Shown one piece after another: positions 35,234 through 46,228 of a stretch of DNA of 64,000 nt. A program made the position numbers and the translations under genes. The stretch is from contig NC_086257.1 in NCBI RefSeq assembly GCF_021018805.1, forward strand, positions 19,443,193 to 19,507,192. Reading direction: 5' to 3'. This stretch comes from Prinia subflava (taxonomy: Eukaryota; Chordata; Aves; Passeriformes; Cisticolidae). Every line of letters starts with the position of its first letter. Positions within the stretch are counted from its first letter, which is position 1. The notes beneath the pieces were generated by a model, which was given only the letters and a program-made list of their open reading frames with translations, made no database searches and was not told the DNA's origin.

Positions 35234-35267
35234 GTGACTTACCTGTGCAGAACCACAGGTAAGTCAC
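35234..35267. repeat. Perfect 14-bp inverted repeat with 6-base loop
   Basis: Left arm GTGACTTACCTGTG at 35234-35247 and right arm CACAGGTAAGTCAC at 35254-35267 are exact reverse complements around the loop CAGAAC. The right arm contains the perfect U1 splice donor CAG|GTAAGT (35256-35264). By symmetry the left arm carries the same donor on the minus strand. I cannot attach an exon on either strand: no convincing acceptor and open frame precede it. Confidence 0.9.
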
Positions 35268-38200
35268 TGTCCCTGCTGTACCTGCAGGACACACTGAGCT
35301 GAGGGGGAGATGTGCTGCAGTTCACTCCTGTTTTCTAAGTATTTCCATTCTACACACACACACAGAGCCATACCACAGCCATCCACGCTGTTCTTTCCTT
35401 CCCAGGCACCCCAGTTCCCAGCAGTTTGACTGTGAGTGGGCAGCTGTCTGTCCCTACTGTCCTCTCTCCCCCATTGCCCTGTGTGCCCTGTGTGCCCTCT
35501 GTGCCCTCACCCTGCTCCCATCTGCCCGGGGCACAGCCCCGTGGCCTCTCCTGCCCGCCGGGCAGCTGTGATGGCTCCACACCGTGAGTGCTCCCAGCCT
35601 GTTCCCGGTGTGGAGGGTGAGTAAGGCTCTCATCACGCTGCTCCCACCTCCAGTGAGTCACCAGCCAAGAGGAGAGGCAGGCACCGAACTGTATTTCATG
35701 CCTGTATCTGAAACACTGGGTTTGAGTGACTGTGCAGGTCCCCAATTTCTTCTTTAATGGATTTTCTAATGCATCTGATGAATAAAGAGATGCTCAGTAG
35801 TAAATGAAAACACCATTTGCAACCTTGGACTTGAAATGGGGCTGTAATGTTGCCTTTACTATGATTGCCCAAGGGCTGTGGCCCTCCCGGAGGTGGAGCA
35901 GTGTGAATGCTGCAGGGGCTGGGAGCAGGCAGTGCCACTGCCAGAGGGACAGCTTGGTGTGTGCAGGGTTCTGGGGACATGAATGATCCCATTGACTCCT
36001 CCTGACCACTGCGGATGTGACCCGGCCTGAATGGCTCTTGTGTTTGCAGGAGGGGTGGCCCAGAAGGACCCAAGAAGCATTCCAAGCAGACACTGCTCAG
36101 CGTTGCTTTGTGTGTGCAGGGTCTGTCCTGCCCTGGCTGTGACCCCAGAGGGGGTCCTGGGTGCCAGCCTGCCTGAGACTGTGCTCGGGGAGGGGGTGGC
36201 ATGGGCAGGGTCCTGCCTGTGGCCTGAGCACCTGTGTGGGCTGGACTGACCCCTCAGAAGGGCTCACACTCCCTGCAGGGGGTTCCATCCCTCCTGCCTG
36301 GGAGGGAGCTCCGTGCCCTGCTGGGTGCAGCGATTCCAGCCTCTTGTTCCACAAGTGCCACGTTGGTGCAGAATAATGTGATTCCACATCCACATCCATT
36401 TGTGTAAAGCTGGCAGCCTCCTCGGCGAATATTTCTGTACCTCCAGCTCCTAAATGGCATTTCTGCTAACAGCCATGTATCATCATTACCAGCAAGGCTT
36501 TGGAGGATGCACGAGCAAAGTGTGATATTACTTAAACCTCTGCAAGTACTGTCTGATAATTAATCAGGCGTGGGTTGGTTATGCTTTCACCTTACTCAGT
36601 GAAGAAGAATGCAATGCAAGGGAGCAGAATTTTGGTTCAAATTCTGTGCTGAGCCCCAGGTCAGGACAGTGTCTCCCTGTGTGTGTGAGGGCACCACGGA
36701 CCAGAAGGCTTGTCCAAATGTTTTTCTTCCTCCTGAAGCATCAGATAGCCACTGAGCCAGTGCCAGAGACAAGAGTTCAGCCCAGAGGAACCAAGGGTCC
36801 TATCCAAGACTGCAGACCCCCAGTGCTTGCTGGCCATCATTTGATTTTTGGGGTCTCATCCTGCAGCTATTTCTGCTGTGGTGTTTTCTCCAATCGTGCC
36901 AGTATGTATTAATAGGGGATGGAGCTGGCAGCAGGAAAGGGCAGCAGAAGCACACATTTGTCTTGCTGTCCAGTAAGCCACATAACAAATAGCGATGCCA
37001 AGTGTAATCCTGCTTCAGTTAAAACTGTTGCTTTGGTTTGTCATCATTCATTGTTTGCAGTACAGCTGCTTAATGACAGGATGTGGGAAATGAAAAGTTT
37101 TTTATGTCCTAGGAGACTTTTTAAAATAAAAATTCCTGAGTGATGAAGGGGAAGAAGGTGCTTGCGTGGAAACTCTGGGTCTCAGCACCGAGACACAGCC
37201 TGGATGGAGTGAACCTTCCCCCACCAAGGCTCAGGAGGTGGAGGTTTTGCTCTCAGCTTTAAAAATAACCTGCTGTGTAAATCCAGGCAGTATCCGTGCC
37301 TCAGCTTGCTTTGCTTACATTACACATCTGCTGCAGCTGCCTCTGCCTGGTGCCTTGCAGAGCGGGAACCGTGTTTGATAGGAAGAAATTAAAAATAAAA
37401 GACAAATGCCATGGATCTGTGTGGGGCCACATTTTTGCAAAATGCCTCATGGCCAATTAAGTTAGCAAATGTTACATATTGCACCTAAATACAGAGGACA
37501 GGTGGGAATTTATCCATATGGACCATGAGCAAGCAGATGAAATCTGAGGTGGACGGGGCACTTGCAGAGGAGACTTTATTAAGCCAATAAAGAAAGAAAC
37601 AACCCCAACTATGGCAAGACCTGGGGTGCATGGAGGTGCCTTTTTTATTTTTGGGTACATTTTAATTATCTTAATTTTCACACAGCCTGCAGTGGTGCCA
37701 CAGAGGGGCCTTTCTAATCACTTTTAATTGACAGTGCAGAATTATCAGTGGGTGCATGATCTTTGCTCCCAGTGGGAACTCTCTGACATGGATGCACAGC
37801 ACATCATGTAAGCAAATAGGGATTGTGATGGGTTTGGTGGGACATGCATTTCATTTGGGCTTTAAACTCATTTCTGGTGGATACAGCCCTTGAAGAACCA
37901 CTGATGTGTATGTGGCCAAGTCTGCATAACTGCTAGCCCATCCCCTGCTTCACTCTGCCTCTAGAAATACTCTCCCTCCTCTTCTGTGTATATTTATTGA
38001 GTCATGTCCTGAACCTTGTGGAATCAGTGTGGAATTTGCCTGAGGTTCCTCTCTGCTGGCCCAGGAATTTTCCTGAGGTTCCTCTGCTCCTCATCTCAGC
38101 AGCATAAGCAGAATTAAAGGAGGTGCTGGGCTTGGGATGAAACTACTCTTGCTTATCAAAGAGAGAGAAGGAGACAAATCAAGGAGCTGTGCTCTCTGCC

Positions 38201-39589
38201 CTCAGTGCTGCAGGAGGATTGGGGAGTGGCTGAAAGCCCTGTGGTGGGCTTCTTGCATTCCTGGGATTCTCCATGTTTTACAGTCTCGGATAAATGTCAC
38301 TTTTTTAAGGATTATTTGATACATTCTTACAGTAATCTATTACCAGCAGATCACCACCATGCTCATCACTACTCTCTAGGTCCAAAAGTTGGTTTTTTTC
38401 TGTGTTTGCTTGTATCCCTTGAAAATTTCTATTTCCAACAAGCCTACTGTTATCTCACTTTTGCTATTTTAAGTTCTGTGGCACAAAAAGGCTGACTCAC
38501 AGAAAGCCATGTTGTAGGAAATATTGGCTCAGCTGAGGAAATAATTCTCAGTTCATTCTTCCACTGTGAGATTTGGGGAGGTTTTTCTGCCTTTGTGTGT
38601 GTGTGTGTTTTGGTCTCATGCAATGACACACATCGAGCACTGTGAAATATTGACAGCTATTCCTAAATGCACTGCTCTGCCCAGTCAGATCTTTCTTTTT
38701 TTGCATACCCCGAAGTGTTTTATGTACCTGCTAGGAACGTTACACAGGATGCTTGCACAGCTCATAAAATTTGGTCTCATATTGGAAATGTTTTGTGGGA
38801 ATGTGCTGCTTAATCTACTGCAGCCACTCACAGTTACTGTCGGGAGGGGGTGAAGATTACAGCTGGCTGGGGGAAGTTTGATACCTTATCAGAAGTCCTC
38901 AAGAATAAAACTGAAAGAAGTGGATGTTCAACAAAATGTAGGTAATTGACTAAAAAAAAAAGAGGAATACAGCAGGCCCCAGTGAAGTCATCCTTTTGGC
39001 TGGACTTGTGCTGCTGTCAGTTCCCTCTGAGTACCTGCAGTCACCCTCTCGCCAAGGGATTGAGTGGAATAAATCCTGGGTGTGCTTTAATTGAGTGCTA
39101 AGCACATCGGTGATGTGCAGTGAAAGACAAGGCTGGAGATCCAGGATGGAATCCTTGCCCAGCGGGGTGGGGAAACAAAAACAACCCAACAACTACAAAA
39201 CCTCTGTTGACTTCAAGGGCTTTAATCACTGGAGCAAGTTGTCTAATAACATGCTGCAGAGTGTGCTTTGGCACTGCCACCATTGTCATTCATTTTATGC
39301 TTAATATGCTAGAAAACAATGTTTAACATCTGGTTTAAGTGGATATAGCATATCTGTCTACAAGAAAGCAGCTGATGCAAATAATTTAAGAAATAAATCC
39401 AGGGGCCTTCAAGTGTACCTACTGATATTTTTTTTCTACACCTTTTTGACACCATCATTAGCAAAACCTAATTAGAAGGTTGTTTTCAACAATTGCTGTC
39501 CTCAAGACATAAAGTATAGCCCTCACGTAAATAATATTATCATCTTAAAAATACCTCATAAACACTAATTTACTCTCCCAATTTTCTTG
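35268..39589. other. Unique non-coding sequence with small repeats
   Basis: I see no gene. Small local repeats occur: a decanucleotide CTGTGTGCCC array at about 35480-35505, a short AC run at 35352-35365, a 33-base direct repeat at 38031 and 38064, and a GT run at 38597-38608. Minus-strand frames of up to 168 codons (35696-36202) are overlapped by other frames and have no known domain. Confidence 0.5.
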
Positions 39590-39720
39590 TGAGATAGATA
39601 ATTATGTGTTAACAATAATATAATCACCATTAGTAGCCGTGTTAGTCCTCTCTTTTTATAGACAGAAGCTCATGCCCTCATAATAAACAGCTTGCTGAAG
39701 GCCACATGAGGAGTTTTCAG
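39590..39720 (+). mobile_element. Possible ancient MIR/CORE-SINE fragment
   Basis: GAGATAGATAATTAT..., then CTTTTTATAGACAGAAGCTCATG, then AACAGCTTGCTGAAGGCCACATG, follows the order of the MIR core. That core reads roughly: 'gaggtaggtattatt', 'cattttacagatgaggaaactgagg', 'taagtgacttgcccaaggtcacac'. Similarity is low and gapped, as expected for an element older than the bird lineage. Confidence 0.4.
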
Positions 39721-42117
39721 GACTCTGATTAGGGAGAGAATCAGTCCTGGCTCTGTCCTCCCCTCACATAAAAAGCAGAACAATGTTAGCATAATGAAAG
39801 AAAAGCAGAGTTTAAGGAAAGGGCAAGAAAGAGAAATCTCCTTCAGGTTGGCTGGATTCTTGGACTGACAGGAAATATTTAAAAAATATGTGACAGAGAT
39901 CAAGGTAAATAACAAATATTGTACCTTTTGTACTTGTGCCTTTATTTACTCTGCAGTAATTACACCAAGTAATGTAGATTACATTATGAATCACTATGAC
40001 GCTTACAAGACTGAATTTTTTGCAACCACATCCTGAGCCTGTGAGATAATCTGTTTGATGTCCTACGAGGACCAGATACATCTTGCTTGAAACTTCAGAG
40101 GTGCAAGAGCAGCTGGGACACACCCTTTTTCGTAACCGTGTTAAAATAAAACAAGTTTGGATTTGCTCAGCCACTGTAGGATGTAACATCTGAGTTACAA
40201 GCCTGCTGTGAAGGGAGCTTTGCCATAACCTCAGAGTTAACAGGGGCCTCTCTTCAGTGTTTCTGTCTGAGAAGTAACATTTTCTTTCCATCTTAAAAAA
40301 TGTACATATTTACATATGCAGAAAAACCCCAAAACCCAAAAAATCCACCAAAACAAAATAAAACCCACAATCTTCAGCAAATTATTAAAGCTGAAACACA
40401 AATTTGTTCCCATGCCTGTAACAACCCCAGTTCACACTGAAGCTACAGTGCTGCACCTGCAATAACTAAACCCGCTGAGGTCAGCCCGTGTCACTTCCAG
40501 AGTGAGGTCTGTATCAGCTTCTTTCCATGCTCTTCACTCATTTTTCTCCTCTTCTTGTGTGAAACCTCCACCAATCTTCCTGGGGTTGAACTGTGGATAG
40601 CGAGGGATCATATTCAGCTTTTATTTTGTCCTCCCTCTTGTGCAAAGAGCCACAGTGGGAGCTCAGGTGGGCAGGGACAGTCTCTGGCAACAACAGCCCT
40701 CCATGGGCAGGAAGGCCTTGGCACTGCACCAACAAACCCACTGGTTTTCCTCTCAAAAAAAACCCAACAAACATAGGGACCATGCAGCCCAGTAGAGGCC
40801 AAGGTACAGGAATCTGGTGCAGGGGGCTTGAAGGAGCTCAAGCAGTGGGCATCTCTTATTTTCCTTTAAGAATCCATTCCTCTGGCACTGATCTGGGAGC
40901 TCTCCTTGGTGTGGCATGCTCACACACTCATCTGTGTTTCTCTTACAGCCTTTGGGGAATGATGGGCCTCTGGGTGGGAGGTGGGCAGCAATAAAACAGT
41001 GAGGCCAGACTCTGTTTGGTAGGCATCTCCATCCTGCAGCAGTCCTGACCTTGGTCATCTGTTCTACTTTTTGGGGTCCTGTGGTAGATTTTGAAAATAT
41101 CAACGTGAACTTGCCCCTGTGCAGAAGGGGCTCGGGCCAGCAGCCGTGTCCAGCAGAAGCTCTGTGCACCAGGGAGGTGCTGAACAGTTCCCATGCCTGA
41201 ACACCAAGTTAGAGCTGAACATGCTCTGAGCAGCACAGCCCGTGTCCTGAAACTTCTGAAAGAACCAATTCCTGCCTTTGGATCACACAGTTCATCAGCT
41301 GCCTGTGAATGAGGGGCTTCTCACCTGGTCATGCTGCTCCTCTGCTCTTGCTGTTTATTCTGGGAAGCAGAAGCCTCCCAAATCGATCTGGTAAGTGTAT
41401 CAACGAGATGATTGTTTTTGGATTGACTCCTCCCTGGCTTATGGACATCTACAAGGTTATCTGTGTGTGTAAGCTTCACAGCAACAAAAGTAGTGATGAA
41501 GCTAGTGGTACTGGGATGTTAATCACCAGTGTTGGACTTTTTTTATCAGATATGATCAATAAATGATAAATCACCAATAATTGTGTGCTAAGGTGGGGCA
41601 GAATATGCTCCCTACTCAGAAAGAAGCCCTTTTCCAGCATTTCCTCTCCTGCAAAGAGTCATTGTCAGCAGCCTCAAAAGGAATAAAACCAGTGCCTTCA
41701 AACCAGTGAACCTCCATTTCCTTTCTCAATATGCACAATACAAAGTCAAATAATTTAGAGGGGTTTTAAAATTTTGTTTGGTTTGTTTGTTTGTTTGTTT
41801 TAATGTTGATATCTTCCTTAAATTAAGGAAAAAAGAAAATGTGCTAAGAGTATGAAGGCCTCCAGGCCTGTCTGTTCAGTGCTTCCGATCCAGAGCTCTC
41901 CATCACAGGGAAGTCACGGGGAAGGCTCGGTGGAATGCCAGGGTGTGGGTGTACCTGCTCTTTAGGATTAAAGTGCCCTTGTGGGTCACGTTAATCCACT
42001 TCGGGATGCAAACTGACAAAAGCATCCTCGTGGGGGATCCATCCTTGTGGGGAGCCGGGTCCCTCCGTTGCCCTGCCAAGCCCGGAGCTCCTCTGTGGGA
42101 GCCCAATGGTTCTTCCG
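39721..42117. other. Unique non-coding sequence with a TTTG microsatellite
   Basis: I see no gene. A (TTTG)n array lies at 41774-41801. An A/C-rich patch lies at 40318-40370. Open frames of up to 159 codons have no recognisable domain. Confidence 0.5.
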
Positions 42118-42152
42118 TTTAAATCCACAGGGTTTAAGTCCACAGGGTTTAA
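42118..42152. repeat. 15-bp tandem repeat, ~2.3 copies
   Basis: TTTAAATCCACAGGG at 42118 is followed by TTTAAGTCCACAGGG at 42133 and the start of a third unit at 42148. One substitution separates the two full copies. Confidence 0.85.
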
Positions 42153-42639
42153 CCGGGGTTTGCCTGCATTTCAGAGGCACTATGGTAATTTTTATGAGGA
42201 AAAACACGGAGGGAAAGTGTTTGCCTGGTGCTGCCCAGCGCGGTGCTGAGTCACTGCCCTTCCTCAGCCAGGGCACCGGCACCTTCCTGCTGCTGTGCTT
42301 GTGCAGGATGGTGTCAGCACGCCCAGGCTGGGGGAGCCCCATGTAAACCACGGCTCCAAGTGAACAGAGAGCCTTCCTGGTTGTTTATTTACACACTGCC
42401 AGCTCCACTCTGGCACCTGGGCTGCGTGTGGACTACGCTTGATCTCTTCATCCGCTTCCTGCTGGTGCCCCGCTGCGCCTTCAGTCTCGCTCCGATCTGC
42501 ACAAGATTTATGGATGGACATTATATAGATTTAACACAATAGCACGGGTTTTATTATTTGCTGGAAAAATGTTAATAAACCCCAAGTATTACAGATGCAT
42601 TTTAATCCCTGAAGTGATTTTTGAGTAGAATGCATGAAT

Positions 42640-42860
42640 TATTAATTGTTGTTATTGTTATTATTGCAGTGCATACCTACCTCACAGGGCATTGCGAGGA
42701 TTAATTAATTCTTGTAAAGATGTAAAAGGCCGTATAGGTGTCAAGGGTTATGACTAAAGTGCTTTGAAAATGGAAACCACTCTGCAAGTGCCAAGTATTA
42801 TTATTTATGGAGTCCAGGCAGTGTGCTTGGTGCTGTGCAAACACTGGACCAGTTATTGCA
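42640..42860 (+). mobile_element. Ancient MIR/L2-type repeat remnant(s)
   Basis: ACCTACCTCACAGGGCATTG followed by CGAGGATTAATTAATTCTTG matches the MIR 3' block ('cctacctcacagggttgttgtgaggattaaatgag'). Next come AAAGTGCTTTGAAAATGGAA and AAGTGCCAAGTATTATTATT, the shared MIR/L2 tail. From about 42810 GTGTGCTTGGTGCTGTGCAA and ACAC recall the 'gtgctaggcgctgtacaaacac' block of old amniote elements. So this may be two nested or adjacent remnants. It has no coding capacity. Confidence 0.65.
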
Positions 42861-44128
42861 AATATTTGCTTATATGTGCTTGGTAGGCCGAGCACTCCCT
42901 GTTACGAGTCATTTCAACTATTTTAAGGATGCATCTTAAAAATATGGGTGTGAGAAGACTTTCCAGTCATTGGCACGACAGAGCCACTGGCCGTGAGCAG
43001 CTGTGTCACTGAAGAACTTCAAAAGCACACTTTTATTCAAACACAGGGATGAACCCAGACCTCAGATGTGCTCCAGTTATACATCTGAAAGTTAGGGTTT
43101 TGTGCAATCTTTCTTGCCGCTTTGGGAAGGGAAATGTAATAAGAGTTATTGTTTAGAAGTGGCTCTCCCAGAAGGCAAAGCCAACTCCCAAGCTCAGCTC
43201 ACTCACCGAACAATGTGCTGTAAACCACAACCTGCTCAACTGCCCCGTGTTACCCAACATCCGTTCTTGGAAACCTCTGAAAGTGAGAACCTCCTGCCCA
43301 CACGCTCTGGAAGTGTCCCCTGTAGCTCTGAGTCCAGCTGCACATTTGGGCAAGAGAACTGCAAAGGCTAAAGCTCATCACAGAGAGCGAGAGGCCTTTG
43401 TGCAGTCCTGCGGCGTGTTCGTCTTCATGAAAAAAGGGAAACCAGAACAAAATGGATGGGGAACAACTATTAAAGCACAGACCTGCCAGAATGCACTTTG
43501 TAGATGCTGCTGAGCAGAACTTTTCCTCAGGAAATAGCCCAGTTGAGCACGTCATCGTGTTAAAAAAGAGAGCCTGGCACCCCCAGAGCCGCGACTGAAC
43601 ATTTGGAGAACACCAGAGCACGGATCCCTTCAGCCAGATGACTTCAGCTCAGCACGGTGTCGCTGCTCAGCAGATGGATGGCAAGACAGTGTCTGTGGTT
43701 CCTGAGGGCCAAACAACGCACACGTCAGGGATTCTCCTGCCCTTGTTTCTCACACAAGCTTTCTGAACGTCACACCTCTCATCCCACTTCATGGACTTCT
43801 CACATATCCTTCTTTAGGGCCCTGCTGTCCCTCGGTCCCCCAGAAGAGTTCCCTTTCCTCTTGCCTTAGGCTATGTGCATATTCCCTTCCCCTTCCTCCA
43901 CACACTGTTACTGCTTATCTTCTTTCACCTGGGAAATAACTCACAGTATCAAGAGGTCAAACTCCATTAGAAGCATGGACACATCTAAGATTGTAATGCG
44001 TGAATGTGTTAATGAGTGCCTTGCCACTTTTCCTTCCCCTCTAAAATTTCTTGACTTTCAGCAAATTTTGAAGCTGGACTGCATATACTCTTCAAAATTA
44101 TCACCTCTTTACATACCTAAAGCAGACA
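42861..44128. other. Unique non-coding sequence
   Basis: I see no gene or repeat. Frames of up to 123 codons occur on both strands and look like chance. Confidence 0.5.
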
Positions 44129-44162
44129 GCTTACACACCATTAGTGAAAATGGTGTGTAAGC
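44129..44162. repeat. Perfect 14-bp inverted repeat with 6-base loop
   Basis: GCTTACACACCATT at 44129-44142 and AATGGTGTGTAAGC at 44149-44162 are exact reverse complements around AGTGAA. Flanks do not extend the pairing and there is no target-site duplication, so a transposon end pair is unlikely. A short RNA hairpin or a pair of protein-binding half sites is possible. Confidence 0.9.
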
Positions 44163-44326
44163 ATTTGGGCCACCAAAATCATTACCAAAATAATGCTGGA
44201 CACCAAGTGATTTGCAATTACAAATATGCTTCCTGGTTTTGTAGAGAATTAGGTTTCCTTACATAATTCTGGCCTCTTCAAGCAAATGGTCTGAGGCCTA
44301 GGGTTTTCTCAGAACTAAATAATTTT

Positions 44327-44364
44327 GCATTGCAATGCAATGCAAAGCAAAAAAAAAAAAAAAA
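44327..44364. repeat. TGCAA repeat, 12-bp palindrome and poly-A
   Basis: GCATTGCAATGC at 44327-44338 is a perfect palindrome built from overlapping TGCAA units, continuing to ATGCAAAGC. A 16-base A run follows from 44349. The TTGCAAT core resembles a C/EBP half-site pair, and ATGCAAAG resembles an octamer. The A run could equally be a retroposed tail with no body. Confidence 0.7.
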
Positions 44365-44636
44365 TCTGCTTTCTGCAAGTGTTTAAATCTTTTTCTTCAT
44401 AAAGGAAGGAAAAATGCATGAATTTGATCTTGAAGAAAATGACTATTATGAGGGGATCCTCCACCCAGAGACCCACTCAAGGCTTTGTGGAGCTGATGCA
44501 GCCCATCTGCTCATGCAATGATGCTCAGGTAGGCAAAACCTGCCTATGGTATATCCCAGGTGTTAGACTGAAAGTAAAATCCAGAGCTGCTGCCTTAGGA
44601 CTAGCATAATTCCCTGGCAATGCCAAGTAATAGCCA

Positions 44637-44681
44637 CAAAAAAAAAAAAAAAAGAAAAAGAAAAAAAAACCCTAAAAAAAC
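44637..44681. repeat. A-rich simple repeat
   Basis: A long poly-A run is interrupted by single G and CCT groups. No SINE or pseudogene body is recognisable upstream. Confidence 0.85.
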
Positions 44682-44689
44682 CCCCATTC

Positions 44690-45240
44690 ATGGCCATCTC
44701 TTTATCCACTGCCAGCTGCAGTGAAATCGAGTTCTGAAATTGAGGGTGGTGATGTGGATGCCCTATTGGAGCAGCACCAGGGCTGGGTTGGGGTGCATGG
44801 AGAGCCTTGGAATGACCCAGGATCACATCGGATGTTGTCACCGGATCCATGCAGGGTTTGTGGTCATTGGGACACAGCACGGGTGCCAATGTCCGGACAT
44901 GAGAGTGCTGGAGCATCGCCCAAGAGTGTGAAATGCTGTTGCAAAACCATTTCGAGATGGAAAGGGCTGCCTGGTGACGAATGTGGTTTTGATTAACAAA
45001 GCTCGCTTTCAAAAAACAAACAATGCGGCCATATAGATGACAAACATCATTTCTGTTGTAGAAACGAGCAGCACCCAGGTAGGACATGGCATTAGCGCTA
45101 CGGAGGATTATTTTCATTAAATGAAATGACAGGGCGGAGGTGGTAGCGGGGTGCTGGATCCCGGTGCCATCGCCAACCGCGACGGGCTGAGAGGAGAGAG
45201 GCAAAACCACCATGTTACATCCTGCATTTACATAAGCTCT
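44690..45240. promoter_or_regulatory. Promoter-proximal block upstream of CpG island 2
   Basis: This repeat-free sequence directly abuts the second CpG island. It contains TTTCATTAAATGAAA (45112-45126), a perfect 7+1+7 palindrome resembling paired POU/homeodomain half sites. A 216-codon minus-strand frame (44563-45213) spans it, starting in a good context (AACATGG). That frame ends in a phenylalanine run encoded by the A-rich repeat and matches no family I know. A proximal enhancer or divergent non-coding transcript is more likely than a protein gene. Confidence 0.35.
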
Positions 45241-45469
45241 GTTGGCAGCGCAGTTTAATGTCTTTCCTAGAAAAGCTCCGCGGCCTGGGGCCTGCCGTGC
45301 CCGGGCAGCCTCCCCTTCGCCTCCCTCCCTGTGCCCGCGGCCGCCTCCCCTCCCGCACCGCCGGGGAACGGCTCAGGGAGCGCATCCCCCTCCCCGACCC
45401 CCGCGCTGGGCTTGTGTGGCCGGGCCGGGCCGCTCCTCCTCGCCTGGCCTCGCCTCCCGGCTCCGCTGC

Positions 45470-45520
45470 TTCCCTTCCTCCTCGCTTCCCTCCCTTCCTT
45501 CCCTTCCCTTCCCTCCGCCG
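45470..45520. repeat. (CTTCC)n pyrimidine tract
   Basis: An imperfect array of TTCCC/CTTCC units lies inside CpG island 2. It is a pure pyrimidine strand with triplex (H-DNA) potential. Confidence 0.8.
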
Positions 45521-45644
45521 GCGCCCATTTCGGCGCGGCCGGGCACCCGGAGTGTCTGCGGGCCGCCGGCTGCTCCGCGCCGCTTGGCTCCTTCCCCCAG
45601 TAACAGCTCCCACATTCCGCCCCGATCCCTCCTCAATCTCAATC

Positions 45645-45901
45645 ACACACACACATATTACTTTTTTTTTTTTTCCCCTCCTTCCTCGGGACTTAATCTC
45701 CAGTCCCCCCCCCCACCCGCCCTCCCCACCCTCCCCTCCCCCGGCCCCTGGCTCGGATATAATTGAATATCACAGCGCTACGCGCTGGGTATTTTTTTTC
45801 CTTCCTCCTCCTGTGTGTGTGTGGTGGTTTTGTTGTTTTTTTTTTTTTTTTTTTCTTCTTTCCCCTGGTGTTTTTTTTTTCTCCTCCTCCTCTCGGTGTG
45901 G
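45645..45901. repeat. Homopolymer and dinucleotide tracts in the promoter
   Basis: Within about 250 bases there are a CA run (45645-45655), T runs (13 from 45662, 19 at 45836-45854, 10 at 45871-45880), a C run of ten (45705-45714) and a GT run (45812-45822). Such tracts disfavour nucleosomes and are common in broad vertebrate promoters. They also make assembly errors likely here. Confidence 0.9.
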
Positions 45902-46005
45902 ACACCTTAAAAATACATATTATATGTATATATTACCGATAACTCTACGCGTGTACACACACACACTCACACAGGCAGGGATGTGCGCGTATATACACGC
46001 GGCGG

Positions 46006-46012
46006 TATAAAA
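46006..46012 (+). promoter_or_regulatory. TATA-like box
   Basis: TATAAAA within GGCGGTATAAAACACACGGG lies 83 bases before the splice donor. A start site about 30 bases downstream would fall near 46036. TATA boxes in CpG islands are less usual, so the real start could lie elsewhere in the island. Confidence 0.45.
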
Positions 46013-46035
46013 CACACGGGAGGAGGAGAGACAAT

Positions 46036-46094
46036 CCAGGGTGAATTCCTCGTGCCTCCATTCCCTGGGAAAGGGGGGAGCAGCCGCTGGCAAG
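46036..46094 (+). other. Candidate non-coding first exon
   Basis: The 3' end is set by AAG|GTAAGA at 46094/46095, which matches the donor consensus at eight of nine positions. The 5' end is only inferred from the TATA-like box and may be several hundred bases further upstream. The short exon contains no ATG, as expected for a 5' UTR exon of a gene whose coding exons lie beyond the window. I do not recognise the gene. Confidence 0.45.
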
Positions 46095-46228
46095 GTAAGA
46101 ACCGGGGGGCTCCGAGCCCCGGGGGCGGGCAGGGGCCGCGGTGGGGGTGGGGGGCGGCCGCCCTGTTTGTGTCGGTGGAGGCGGGAGGGGGATGGGACCA
46201 GAACGCCTCTGTGACCCCCTCCTTTTTA

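Noticed and set aside
44633..44685. Poly-A run as the tail of a processed pseudogene or SINE
   Set aside because: No recognisable gene or SINE body lies upstream on the plus strand, no target-site duplication is visible, and the run is interrupted by other bases.
45258..46010. 250-codon plus-strand frame, the longest in the window
   Set aside because: It is translated low-complexity promoter DNA (proline/serine runs, then phenylalanine runs from poly-T), ends in repeat-derived residues and resembles no protein family.
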